A DNA stretch of 64,000 nucleotides from contig OZ231126.1 of NCBI GenBank assembly GCA_965153355.1, positions 27,838,001 to 27,902,000 of the forward strand, read 5' to 3'. Below are positions 1 through 12,300 of this stretch, one piece after another (positions within the stretch are counted from its first letter, which is position 1; each line of letters begins with the position of its first letter). The notes under the pieces are model-generated. The model was not told the origin of the DNA, searched no databases, and saw nothing but the letters and a program-made list of their open reading frames with translations. Source of the stretch: Flaccisagitta enflata. Lineage: Eukaryota > Chaetognatha > Sagittoidea > Aphragmophora. The position numbers were made by a program, and so were the translations under genes.

Positions 1-134
1 CTATACAGACTTCACGCCAACCAGACTCATAGATAGGGAGATGCACAGATGAATCTAGGTGTACACGCAAATTCATCACAGATCGATTAAGAAACTAGCG
101 ATGCATATATTCGGCTTTGTTCAATTCTTACCAG

Positions 135-332
135 ATGGTGGACAAACTACAAATCAAAACATTGGACACGATCAACTCGATGCGTCATCAAGGACAAACG
201 TCGCTGGAAGACGAAGCCGTTCTCGACGTCGCCGAACGAGTTTGCCGTGACGCGGAAAATGCCAAGCAGCTTCTTCCCAAATTACAAGCCGTCGGAATGC
301 AATGGGAGGCACCCGGCAATCCCATCGAACAG
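135..332 (+). CDS. CARMIL: CARMIL exon: start of helical dimerisation domain seen here
   Basis: Acceptor TTCTTACCAG precedes ATG at 135 and donor GTGGGT follows CAG at 332; 66 codons, phase 0 at both ends. The ATG is an internal Met that aligns with the MID of the human helical domain, so it is not the start codon. Later GT sites at 337 and 341 are possible but break the phase to exon 8845. Confidence 0.85.
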
Positions 333-3300
333 GTGGGTGGGTGATGAGGCTTGGGAAGTAAAAAATGGAAATAGAAACAGAGGATATGAAAGAGAAAAAA
401 AAGAAAAAAGGTCCGTATTGTATAATACACAAAAGGACATGAGATGCATATTGACAGGTGGCAAAGTTGCGGTAGAAAGCAGTATCTCCACCTCTGGCAG
501 AAAATAAAATTGTGAGGTGGCATTCACTTGAAAAAAAAAAGCTTTTAAGCTACGACAATTTAAATTTATTTACGTAAAAAAACAGAAAATCCTTTACAAC
601 TTGAAATTATTGAGGTCTCGTAGATTGTGCAAGGAAACTGTCAACTCAGTAAAAAGATAAATTGGAATCACCAATCTTCGATAGAAACATATTTTGTGCG
701 AGAAATAGTTTTCTGATCCAGTTTATATTCTCTATTTTGATAAAAGTAAACTAAAGAGTAAACAAAAGACTTCTATCTGACACAAACGACGCATTGTAGT
801 TCTCGGCCTTCTCTGTATCTCGGGCATGGTAGATCGTTGCAGCTGGCTTCCACCGGCGTGATTTTGGCGGCGACTCCGGCGTCTTGCTTCCCCAAAGCGT
901 GCACGTCCGGACTTCCGGCGACGCAGACGTAATTCGTCTTTAACGGTTGTTGACGCGACGTCGTCACTCGAGGATTCTCTTCCTCGTTACCTGAACAGAG
1001 GAGAGAAAAAAAATCTCGTTTGGAATTTCGCAGGAAGAGAAATGAGAAGGAACACTGTCTTTGATCTAAGAGATTGGGAGATGTTATTAGATAAGTCAAG
1101 ATTTGAAAAGAATTCATTACATATCCCTCTATCTGCTCCATCTCTAGGTTACATTTTGCCGCCTTTTATTTTTAAGCTTTAATCTAACAGAAAGGGAGAT
1201 GTACAGATGAATGACAAAAGACACTGGCGATATTTGCCTCTCTGTGTACGCTAGAGGGGGTCATACAGGGTTGATTTTGGAAATTCCTTATGGAACTCTG
1301 GAATCTGGGGGTTGATTGTGTGTAGAAAAGGTAAGAAAAAAATTTGGGTATCTTTCTTTTGAGGAAAAATAATCCATTTTTGATAAAAAATGAGGTATCC
1401 AATAGGCGAAAATCGCGAAAATTGCAAAAATCGCGAAAATTGCCAAGATAGAGGCCATTGGTAGTAGCCATCAGGACACTACAAAACATTCATTTTTGGT
1501 TTAGATGATGTATTTTTGCCTTACCCTTACCATTTATGGTAAAGTTTAGGCTTTTAATGCAAGATTTTTCTCATTTTCAGAGCTTTATTCATAATGCTGT
1601 AAAGCCAAATATAAGCAAAAATCAAAGAAATCTGTTGTGTGATAGAAAAAATTGATCCTGATTATTCTAAAAAATAAGTGTTCTTGTTATTCTTAGATTC
1701 CTTTCCCTTGCATGTTAAAGAAATAACATTTTTTATCCATACAATAATTGCAAAAAAAGACAAATACAGTAGAGCTTCACTAGAAGGCACCCGCTAATAG
1801 GGCATGCCCGCCTATAAGGCATACAACTTGCAGTCCCATAAGAAATTTTGTAGTTAATCTTATACTGGCAATAAGGCAGCTTCACTATTAGGCATAATTC
1901 AGCCCAGTCCCTTCGAATGCGCTCTAGTGAAGCTTAACTGTATAAGCAAAATCAATAAAAAATGCAAAAATCAGTGCTCAAGCTTCTTCCTCCAGGACCT
2001 GGCATGGGTCTTTTACCTTAGTTTTTTCTGTTTTTTTTTTCCAGAGTTTATTTGTTTTTTTGTTTTTTTTTTTAAATCATATTTGCACCTACACAAATAT
2101 AGGTAGGGCTTCATGGTCAAACTAGAAACCAGTTCGATGAAATGGCTGTTTTTTGGGCAGCCGCCCCAAATAGGATGAAGTCCTGTAGAACAGGTGGGGA
2201 CTTTTATTTACTCGTTTGTTCGTTCGTCCTTTCATCTGTTTGTCCCCCCCAGGCCCTCATAGGCGTGAAATCTGCCCTCTCAGGCCTGAAATCTGCCCTC
2301 TCAGGCCTTAATCTCCCCTCTCCAATTCAGGGCTTAAGAGGGCGGATTTGAGGCCTGTGAGGGCAGATTTCAGGCCTGAGAGGGCAGATTTAAGGCCTGA
2401 GAGGGCCTGAGGGGGACTGATGGATGGACAGACAAACAACGAACAAACAAAAGTCCCCCTGTGTTCTACAGGACTTCATCCCTTTCAGTGCCGCTTCCTT
2501 GCTTCCTCTCATTCCGATTCACAACCATGCAAAGCAGGGCAACGGGTATCGCTGACCACATATAGCCCTGGGGCGACCTGTTAACCACTTAAGACTTGAG
2601 CAAATGAAGAAGCAAACATGAAAAAATGTGCACATTTAAAAAAAAAAAACAATCTAAACAAAAACAACGAAATGACTGAGCAGGAGCTGTTTCAGCTCAC
2701 CAAAACCTCATTTATTGAGTAAAAGTTTTTAAAAATCCATTAGTTATGCAAAAAAACATATGAGTCACTAGGATCAGAACATTTGAAATTTCCTTTTATA
2801 GAATTACAGTTTAAAATCGTAACACTTTTTGAACAAATTACGTAAAAAAATCAAAACGTTCAATCTTATGACTTATGACTTTCTTGACTTTTAATGCTCT
2901 TTCAAAGAGATAGTCAAGAAATGGGTTGGAATTTGCCCAGACCAGCATGATTGTGATCACACCCCCATGCCATAAATGGTTTCACAGAAACAGTTACCAA
3001 AAAATTGATATCCCAGCTCAAGGAGTTTGGTTGGAGTCTGTCTCCACTTAGACTGCATGAGGTGCATTTGGAGGATTTTTGCCCTCTTTGGCACAAAAGT
3101 TAACCCCCCCTTTCCTCTGTTGCTGCAAGATAAACCCTGCTGAAAAATGTCTTTGACTGCACTGGTGTTGTGGACCAAAGTTCAAAGCTGCTTCAAAGGT
3201 TGACTGGTAATCAGCCAAGTTGACAGAGCCACCTTTCACTTTGGACTTCAAGGAAGCTGAACTACTTGCCATCAAAGAGAAATACCTCATTACCCATGCC

Positions 3301-6300
3301 ACACACAGTGCAGTGGAAAGGGCCATCATCTGTCTCTGAGGCTTCTGCTGCTGTGGTTGGACAAGAAGCTAGGGAAGGTTTCATCTCAGAATGATGAATG
3401 AGATTATTGAAAATAGTAAATGAGGTCTTGGTGATTTTGCACAAATCCTGCTCATTTACTTTTTTACCTTGATTGCATTTTATTTTCTTTATGACTTGTT
3501 ACTTAGGTCTTGGTGATCTAGCACAGAACGCGCTCAGTTATTAATCTTTACAATTTCTTTTCAATCTAATTTTCAATTTAAATTGTTCAATGTTTATTAC
3601 TATTTATTTTTGCCTTAGTGGTTTATATTTTTACCTCATCACCTAATTGTGCATTTAAGGGTACTTTAGGTGCTTTAAAGGTGATTTTACATTTTTGTCC
3701 GCTTTTGATGGAATTGCCTTAGTGATTAAAGATTTTGTCAAATTGGTTTCTAGTTTGACCATGAAGCCCTACCCATATTTGTGTAGGTGTTAACATTGAT
3801 TTGAGAGAAAAAAAACCAAATAAACTCTGAAAAAAAAACAGAAAAAAATTAAGTAAAACACCCATGCCAGGTTGCAAGTCCTGGAGGAAGAAGCTTGAGC
3901 ACTGATTTTTGCAATTTTTATTGATTTTGCCCTTTTTTGCCTTTTTTTGCAAATATTCTATAGATAAAAAATGTTATTTTTTAACATACAAGGGAAAGGA
4001 ATCTTAGAATAACAAGAATACTGATTTAAACTAACATCTTCAGAATAATCAGGAACAATATTTTCACACAACAGGCTGAACAATTTTATCCATTTTTAAA
4101 GATTTCTGCAATTTCTTTGATTTTTTCTTATTATTGGCTCAATGGCATCATGTGTAAAGCTCTGAAAATGAGAAAAATCTTGCATAAAAAGCCTAATTAT
4201 TACCATAAATGGTAAGGGTAAGGCAAAAATACAGAAATGAATGTTTTGTAGTGTCCTGATGGCTACTACCAATGGCCTCTATCTTGTCAATTTTCGCGAT
4301 TTTTTTCAATTTTCGCAATTTTCGCCGATTGCATACCTCATTTTTTATCAAAAATGGATTATTTTTCCTTAAAAGGGAGATACCCAAAAAATTTTCTAAC
4401 CTTTTCTACACAAAACCAACCCCCAGATTCCAGAGTTCCATAAGGAATTTCCAAAATCAACCCTGTATGACCCCCCCTAGTGTACGCGGTACTGAAGTTA
4501 GAAGAAAAAACCACACACCTTCGTTTTGTTCCGCCTGCGCCGGTCGCGAAGGATAAGTGGATCCACTGGGATTATTTTGTTCGAAAAGTTTCTTCATTCT
4601 TTCCGCGGCTTCGTAATACGTGGCGCAAGATTGGATGAATTTCTCTCGGTCATCGAGTGGGGCCGTGGTGGCCACTTGACGAAATGCCGGCTGACCTTGT
4701 CGCGGTTGTGGGTTCCACGTCGCTTGACGGCCGTACCTCATCGACGTTCCACTTCCAGTGGCTGTGCCTCCAATGTCGGTGCTGTATCCAATATCGCTGA
4801 AGCCGGCGTCGCCTGGCATACCGGCGGTTGCGCCGCCGCCGCCGCCACCGTCATTGGCCGGAAAACCGGCAGCTGGGAATCCCGCGTTACCGGCGGCTGG
4901 GAATCCGGTGTTTCCACTTGCCGGGAATCCCGCGTTACCACTAGCCGGAAACCCGGCGTTGTAATCCGTCCCGGCGCCGGGATTATAATCGGCGGATCCG
5001 TAGTTGGGATAAGAGGTTTGGTAGGATGGATAAGATGGATACGACGGGTATGTAGGAGCTGAGGAAAAGGCGTACATCTTTTGCATGCTAGACCAGTAGT
5101 CGTACCAAGTACCGCACATTTGAACAAAGCGAGGGTCTAAAGGACGCGTCGTCGTTGGCGGACCGGAAGGCGCCGGAAATCCGACGGAAGGATTAAATCC
5201 CGGCTGAGGCGCCGGCGCTCCTTGTTGCGGGTTAAACGCCGGTGGAGGAGGAGGAGGTGGAGGATTTCCGGCGCCCATCGGCAGATTCATAGGAGGCAAA
5301 GGTGGGATATCGCCGTTTTGAGGATTCGTAGGAGGCAGAGGTGGAGGGTCGCCGGATTGGGGATTCATACCCGGCAGAGGCGGGACACCGCCTCCTCCCA
5401 ACGGGATTCCAGGTGGGAAATCCGGGAAAGCCGGCGTGGGAATGGGATCGTCCATTCCCGGAGGCGGATCGGCAGATTCGCCGAAATTGGCGCCCGTTTG
5501 TCGCTTCTTCCGGTAGTAAGGATAATAGGAGTTGGAACTGCCGCTTGGTTCGCTCGCCATCAAATAACCCGAGTAAGCCGTGCGCCAATTGTACGGACAG
5601 TTGTATTTGCCCGGAATGACGAGATGCGTGGATGTGCGGAAGAACAAGCAGACGGCGCACGGGACCGCGTTGCCGTTAAAGTCCTTCGATTCGTCGACGC
5701 CGTCGTACTTGGCCCGGTACGTTCCGAGAATATCCGAACGCCGATCGACTTGATATTCCACCCGGAAAATCTGAGTATACCGATTTTGTTTGCCCGGGTC
5801 GAATCGACCGTATGTAGGATTGTTCGGGAGACAAAGATGTTTGTTTACCGATGATTTCACGCCGTCTGAGTTGTGGTGTCGTATGTGTTATGGAAGGGGA
5901 GGGTAGGGGGGTTTCAGGTGAATGATTAGATGTTAAGATGCCCTGGTTGTTGAAAGGATGCCCTAGTACTATCTTAGAAATAACAAGTCATCCAAGGATC
6001 GCACATGGTCAGCGGTACCCGATGCCCTGCTTGGAGTGATCAGCTGAAGAAGTTGAGTGAGAGCAGGGCAGCGGCCCCAAAGGACCGATGTCCTGTAGGA
6101 CACAGGGGTGAATTTCCTTACGTCCCGCACGTTTACATGTATATTTCAGGCTAGAATCAACGAATCATCAAAAAATTGATGAGATTATTAAAGCCCTTCA
6201 AATTTGCAAGTAATCTACGCAAACCGCATCTCTATAGCTCAATGCATCCAAAAGTTTCTCAACTTTGAATGAAATGTTTCAATTTTGCTTTTGCCATTTT

Positions 6301-9300
6301 ACATAATGCGGACACGCAACTCTATAAGAGGCTTCGTCCATCCGTCCGTCCGTCCGTCCGTCCGTCCGTCTGTCCATCCGTCCGTCCGTCCGTCCGTAAC
6401 CATCGAGTCGAAAAGTGGGAAAACACGCATTTCCGCCCCTGCCCACCCGTCCGCAACTGGTGGCCGTGTATCCGGCCTTGTTTTTAAATTACTTCTAAAC
6501 GCATTGAGCTAGACAGATGCGGTTTGCGTAGACTGCTTGCAAATTTGAAGATCTACATTTCTGTCACCAATTTTTCTATTGTTTGTTGAATCTCTTTGGA
6601 GTTACAAGTGTAAACGTAGCAAAAGAATGGATCAAGAAAATCGTTAAAAAGGTTTGGAATGCCATCACTCCAGAGTACCTAGAAAGGCTCTGCGAACTGC
6701 TTTCCTGATGAACGGCGGTGGTGATTCAGTCAAATGGGGCTAACACTAAATATTCATGGATTTGCAACTGATTTGTCTTCATTTTATGTCAATAAATGAA
6801 CTAATGTTACAGGTTGGAACCTTTTTATTTCTAAGATAGTAGTTGAAAGGATGAATTTGAAAGCATGAGATATGATCAAATAAGATATTACTGACAATCA
6901 TGAAAAATGTTGAACCAGGGTATGAAATGATGAATTAAAAAAAGAATAAGAAACGAGAACAAAAAAGGAAAATATTTGATGGAAAATAGTGTTTTGTTGC
7001 TTGTTATTGTTAGGTAATCGGTTACCAACTTAAACCAGAATGAGAACTACAAGAGTTACGTTAACGTTGGCGCGGTGTTATTCCTCCTTTCTTTGTTGTC
7101 AGTGTTTACTTTCCTTTTCTTTCAGCGAGCTTTGTCCCTCGTGACCCATCACTTTATCTCTCTTTCTCTCTTCTCCTGTCCATTCAAGTTAACCTGATTA
7201 TCGGCTCTCTCCACGGTGCACGCCCTGTGCGCCTCGACTTAATCTTATTTTAAAATGTTTTGAACTGCTATTGATCCCATATGGGCCAATGCCCTCCTGA
7301 CACTATCCTTGACCAGCAGACAACCTCAACGGCTGCAGGCCAATAAATTTGACTTTTTAGGTCGGTATAATCGTGTTTCCCCTTAATTGTATCTCCAAGT
7401 GACATGACATTTATCAAACGTATGTGGTCGCTCCTTCAATCTCTAGATTCAGCCATACCTTAGTCTACACAGCACAGTCATTAATTACAGATTCAATGAT
7501 AATACAATGAGAGGGGCAGCAAAATCGCTAGCACCCCTACCCACAGCTTTGATGGGAAATGTCACAAAGATAACTAAGATGGCAGCTGGAAGCTTATCCC
7601 AAAACAATTCCCGCCATCGAGGCGTTTTTCGGATTTCCTTCTCATTCCATAGAAAATGGACATAAAGGGGCTAAATTCAACACTTCTGAAAATGGTCGAT
7701 TTTCACCCTAAAAAGAGCTGTATCTCTAAAACTAGGTTGAGATTACAAAATCGCCTCGATGGCGGGAATTGTATTAGGATAAGTTATCAACCACCACCTT
7801 TGATACCCCTGTGGTAATGATCATCTGAGCTACAGGTAGGGGTGCTAGCGATTTCGACTACCCCTCTCACTGTAATATCATTGCTTCTGTACGCCTGTTA
7901 CTTTTCTGGTGGAATTGCGGTATCGCCTGCCATCAAGTTTCCAACCTGTCTTAGAAGGTCCGGCCATTAATCCTGAATAGACGAGTTCCGCTCCCCGCCC
8001 TTCGCAATCGCGGCGCCCCCATTGTACTAGAACCACGTCACTGGACGCCAACTGGGCCACAGAAACAATGATTCCCAAGAGCGTTGTGAACCACCACATA
8101 GTCCGAGAGATACAGTGAAAATGGAAGAAAAAAAAAGAAATAAAAAAGACACGAGGCGGAAATCCAAACTTTTTCTCTAGTTTTCTTTTTTGTTAGCGTT
8201 ATCAGTTTCCGTCTTCACTCTTTGGTAGCGTTTTTCCTCTTTCCTCCAAGTTTTGCTGGTCGTTCGCTGCTTTGTTTCTCCTTTTTGCCTTTCTTTTGGG
8301 TTGCAAGGAAAAAAATCTTTGTCTGATATTTTACACTTGTTACCTATTGATTACGCGTTTTCCTTCTTTTCATTTTTCGTAAGCGGCTTACGGGGCAAGA
8401 AATCCTCGGTGGTTGTGTGCGTTGCGTAATTTTTGGTGTGTGCTTCATTGACTTCTTGTTACTTACTAATACTAAGCGAGGCAAATTGATTGATTTATTC
8501 ACGATTTAAATGGATTCGAGACCTTTTTTTTTTTTTTTGCTACGGTTATTAGTTATTGATCTTTCTCTTTTCATGTTATCTCTTCACAGACGATCAAAAT
8601 CCCGTTCTGCCCCCTATTTACTTTTGTTTACTTTGAATCAGATCTTTATTTGGCAGGGATCACTTTAAAGAAAATTGTAAATTCCAATGCTCTTTCATTC
8701 CAAAACCAGCACCAACAAACTTTTTCATTCATTTGATCGTTCATTGAATCATTCATTCATTCATTCACTTACTCATTCAAAGAGGACTCCTCGTTGGCCT
8801 ACTTGGCCTTGTAATGTCATCTCTTAACTTGTATCCCAACTTAGTGCTTGGCGAATGTTTCGACCGACATTACCAGATTGCTATGTGAGCAAATGGAGGA
8901 ATGCGTGGCCTCACTTTTAAACGTCACTTCGTCCAGCATGCCAGAGATCATGAGAAAGGTGAGGGGAAATGGATATAGGATGTCTTTAGTTGGGGGCGAA
9001 TCATTGCTGTAGTGGAATGACGTTAAACTGCGATGATTTGCTTGAGGGTGTAAGGGCGGCAATGGCTAGTTGCAATTAGCAGAGGGCCCAGCGGGCCAGA
9101 GGCAGATGATTATTCCAGTAACCGCCGGTCTTTGCCTCTTTCATGAAAGGATCTTATGGAAGAGTTGTCGTTCAACTGTCGGCAAAAGTACGTGATTCCG
9201 CGGGATTTTATCGACCGAGAATTCGTCAACCATTTGTATGGGACATTGATGAATAAGATGAGGTAAGCTGGGGATTGTGATCATTACGTGCGTCACCATT

Positions 9301-12300
9301 GATAAGTGAAATTTCTGTCTCATCTTCTTTGGTAATCTGAATGCAACGCAGCAATCTCTTCACAGGCACAGGATTTTAATCGTTTTATGGGTAGCCGTTT
9401 TATCAATTCTTTTAAGTGATGATGCATGTTTATTATGTTATTGATTGCTGCTTTTATGGACGGGGGAGGGGTATGACTTCACGATATCCTTGACTGCTGT
9501 ACTGCTATGGCAAATTTTTCCCTAGTTGGAATTTTTTATATTACAATTGCAAGCAGCTGGTCCATTGGTCCATAAGTGCGTCCATCCGCCCTTCATTATC
9601 GGGTCGAAAAATATCAATACAGGGTGATTATTGTTAAATGCAAAAGAGTATTAAGCTTTTACTCCTAGATGCTTTATTTTTATGACTTTGAATGACTTTT
9701 CTCTTTGACGTTTCTTTTTTTTTCTCTCTGACATTTCTCTTTGACGTTTTTTGTGTCAAAATTTTATGGGTCTGAGTTGGATAGTTTGTCCACAATATCA
9801 AATTAAAGTAAAAGAGGCATTTCCAGAAGAAGCTTATTTTCCTCTCAAAATCTTCTTTTTTAATCAGGGAAGTTTGCCTTGGATTTGCTCTCATGACTTT
9901 AGCTATTTATGCTGGATTGGTGTCAAATGGAAGATAATTTGTCCTTCTTACATTGGAGACCAAAGAAGCATCTGTAGTTAAATCATCTTAACATTTTTAA
10001 AGTTCTGGCGTCTTAGGGTAATGGTTGGTCTGTTAGTCGGCTGTTAGAACTAAGAATAGGCTAGAGCTAATTCTGAATAAGTAGAGATAACTGTAACACG
10101 TAATAGCTGCTGATCAAGGATGAACTAAGTATCTCAAGTTTTGAGTATCAAAAGGCTAAATTTACAAAGCCCAGTTTCTTACGGATATATAGAATTTATT
10201 AAAGGATGAGAAGGAAGGTTGTGCGCAGAGAAAGGTTTGAATCAAGACTGAATAAGTGGAAAAGTTACTTTCTTACGATGCAGTTTTCACACACAAAGAG
10301 AATAACAGTATTCAGCTGAGAACGTAATGGAATTACAGTATCCAATCAGAAAACAGAATGCAATAATATTGACCAATAGGCTTTCATGCCATTTCACTTT
10401 TTACCGGAACTAAATTGTAAATTATAAGTTACAAAGTTCTCTTTCTCAAGAAATCATTGTTTTAGTTATAACGGAAAAGTCGTCGCCTTCTCTGTCTGGA
10501 AATTTATAGGATATTTGAGAGGATAGAAAAAGATAGACAGAGACAGAAAGATAGAACATAAAAATGGTCAAATTCATAATTCCATTTTTAATAACATCCA
10601 AACAATATAAAAAAAAATTGCCAGGATAAAAAAAGTCTGTAATCAAGCTCAAGCTGTAGATATTCATTTTACTTCAAACTAATGTTATGAACAAACTATT
10701 CAACTCAGACCCATGAAATTTTGATAAAAAAATGTTATGCATAGTATTATAAGAAAAAAATGATTCTATGGTTAAGAAGATGAAGCATAAAGGAGTAAAA
10801 GCTTAATACTTTTTTGCATTTGACAACAATCACCCTGTACTCGCATTTCCGCCTTTGCCCACCGCCCCCTCCTCCGTCCGCGATCTTATCACCCCGTGTG
10901 GCTAGTTTTCCCCTTCGAAGCTCATTTCTTTGAATCGAGTGGTGCTTATCTTGTCGCCTGGTTTACATTTGTATGTTATGCGTCACGATCGATTGAATGA
11001 TCTCGTTTTGTGACTACTGGACTGGGAATAACCGCGTTTTATCAGGGTCGACAGTCGCAGAATTTATCGGGGCTTTTCAGCTTTTCAGCTTTTTCCATTT
11101 TTCTGTTTTTTCTTTTCTTCGCGTATGAAAGGCAAATCGACAACCAAGGAAATCTTTACTCATATTGGATTTTTTTTGTTCCTCTTTTTTCCCCCTCATT
11201 GTTTTCAGCGAATTGAATTTTAATACATCTGCGAATTTGACGGATCGAGTAATCGATGAAGCCCTCGAGGCCTTAGACAAAAGTCATTCAAAGTTGGTAA
11301 GTATTCCGAATACTAAAAGAACGCATGTAAAAATTCATTGCACATTTAAAAGTTTGTTTTCTTTTTCCAAAGCTCGACCAAAAAAATGCTTGTACTAAAA
11401 TTTGTAGCCTGTATGTTTCGCATGTTGGGCTTAACGATGATGGAATAGTAGTTACATATTAAACAAGGTCATTAGACCTAAGTCGCGTGCGTCGGTACTC
11501 TCAAAAAAAGGCAGGCAGGCAGACAGACAGACAAACATTTTTTTTTTCAAAAAGACATTTGGAATGGCTGCCTACTCCTCAAATTTCCTTCTCTCCCATT
11601 CAGAAACATTAAAAACGCTTTAAAAAGCCTGTAAAACAGTTTTGTGACGGACCGACCGACCGACGGACCGACTGACTGACCGACCTAAAAGTGGCTTACA
11701 GAGTCGCGTAGCACGCGACTAAAAATCCATAATATTTTCCCTGAGTGCGACCGTAAAATTATTTATAGTATGTATGTTTCGGTTGTTTCGTATGCTGGGC
11801 TTGACGACGATGTTCGTAAAGGTGGTAGTGCCGAAAAAGTCTTGTTCATGCTCTGGTAGCTTATCATTCTCTTACATCATATCATTACGGTTGAAATAAA
11901 GACGCACAAGGTATGATCATTCTTTTTTTATCGCTACAGTCGGTTGTATGTGTTTAGGGACTCCAACGCACCTCTAATCATGAGCGGTCGTGTCTGTCCG
12001 TTGTTTGGTTGATCTGTCCGTCACACTAACATTATGGCGCGCCTACTACACATGGACGCAAAATATAGCGTGATGAGGCGCCAAAAGCCAAAAAAAAATT
12101 AGCACCCCCCACTACAGCCATATTGGCTGATTGAAAATTCTTTTAGAAAGTCATTTTGAGTAACTTAGGGGAATACAAAGGGCGTCATCAGAGCGATTTT
12201 TGAGATTGTAACTAAAACCTTGAAATTTATCACTTTTACTCATAAAATATACACTCTTGGAAAAGGATAGAAAATAGAGTAAAAAGTGACAAATTTCAAG

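Larger units (their letters stand above)
1251..4480. mobile_element. 3.2-kb long-TIR transposon with 6-bp target duplication
   Basis: Ends CTAGAGGGGGTCATACAGGG and its inverse are flanked by TGTACG on both sides (1245-1250 and 4481-4486). The inverted arms run about 900 bp (1251-2150 against 3720-4480), with indels. It lies in intron 2 of the collagen C4-like gene, 38 bp from the exon 2 donor. No transposase frame was seen. The interior holds a foldback repeat and a pogo-like MITE. Confidence 0.85.

Noticed and set aside
4526-5854. Plus-strand and other-frame ORFs of 68-210 codons
   Set aside because: Shadows of exon 2 of the collagen C4-like gene.
6269-6512. Frames with repeated VRPS residues
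   Set aside because: They translate the (CCGT)n run of a dispersed repeat; the same pattern appears in several copies and frames.
8841-9323. Minus-strand frames of 60-73 codons
   Set aside because: Shadows of CARMIL exons 8845-8958 and 9150-9262, which match the family and have splice sites.
9620-10837. Autonomous mariner with transposase
   Set aside because: Length fits, but frames inside are short, low-complexity and lack any recognisable transposase motif.
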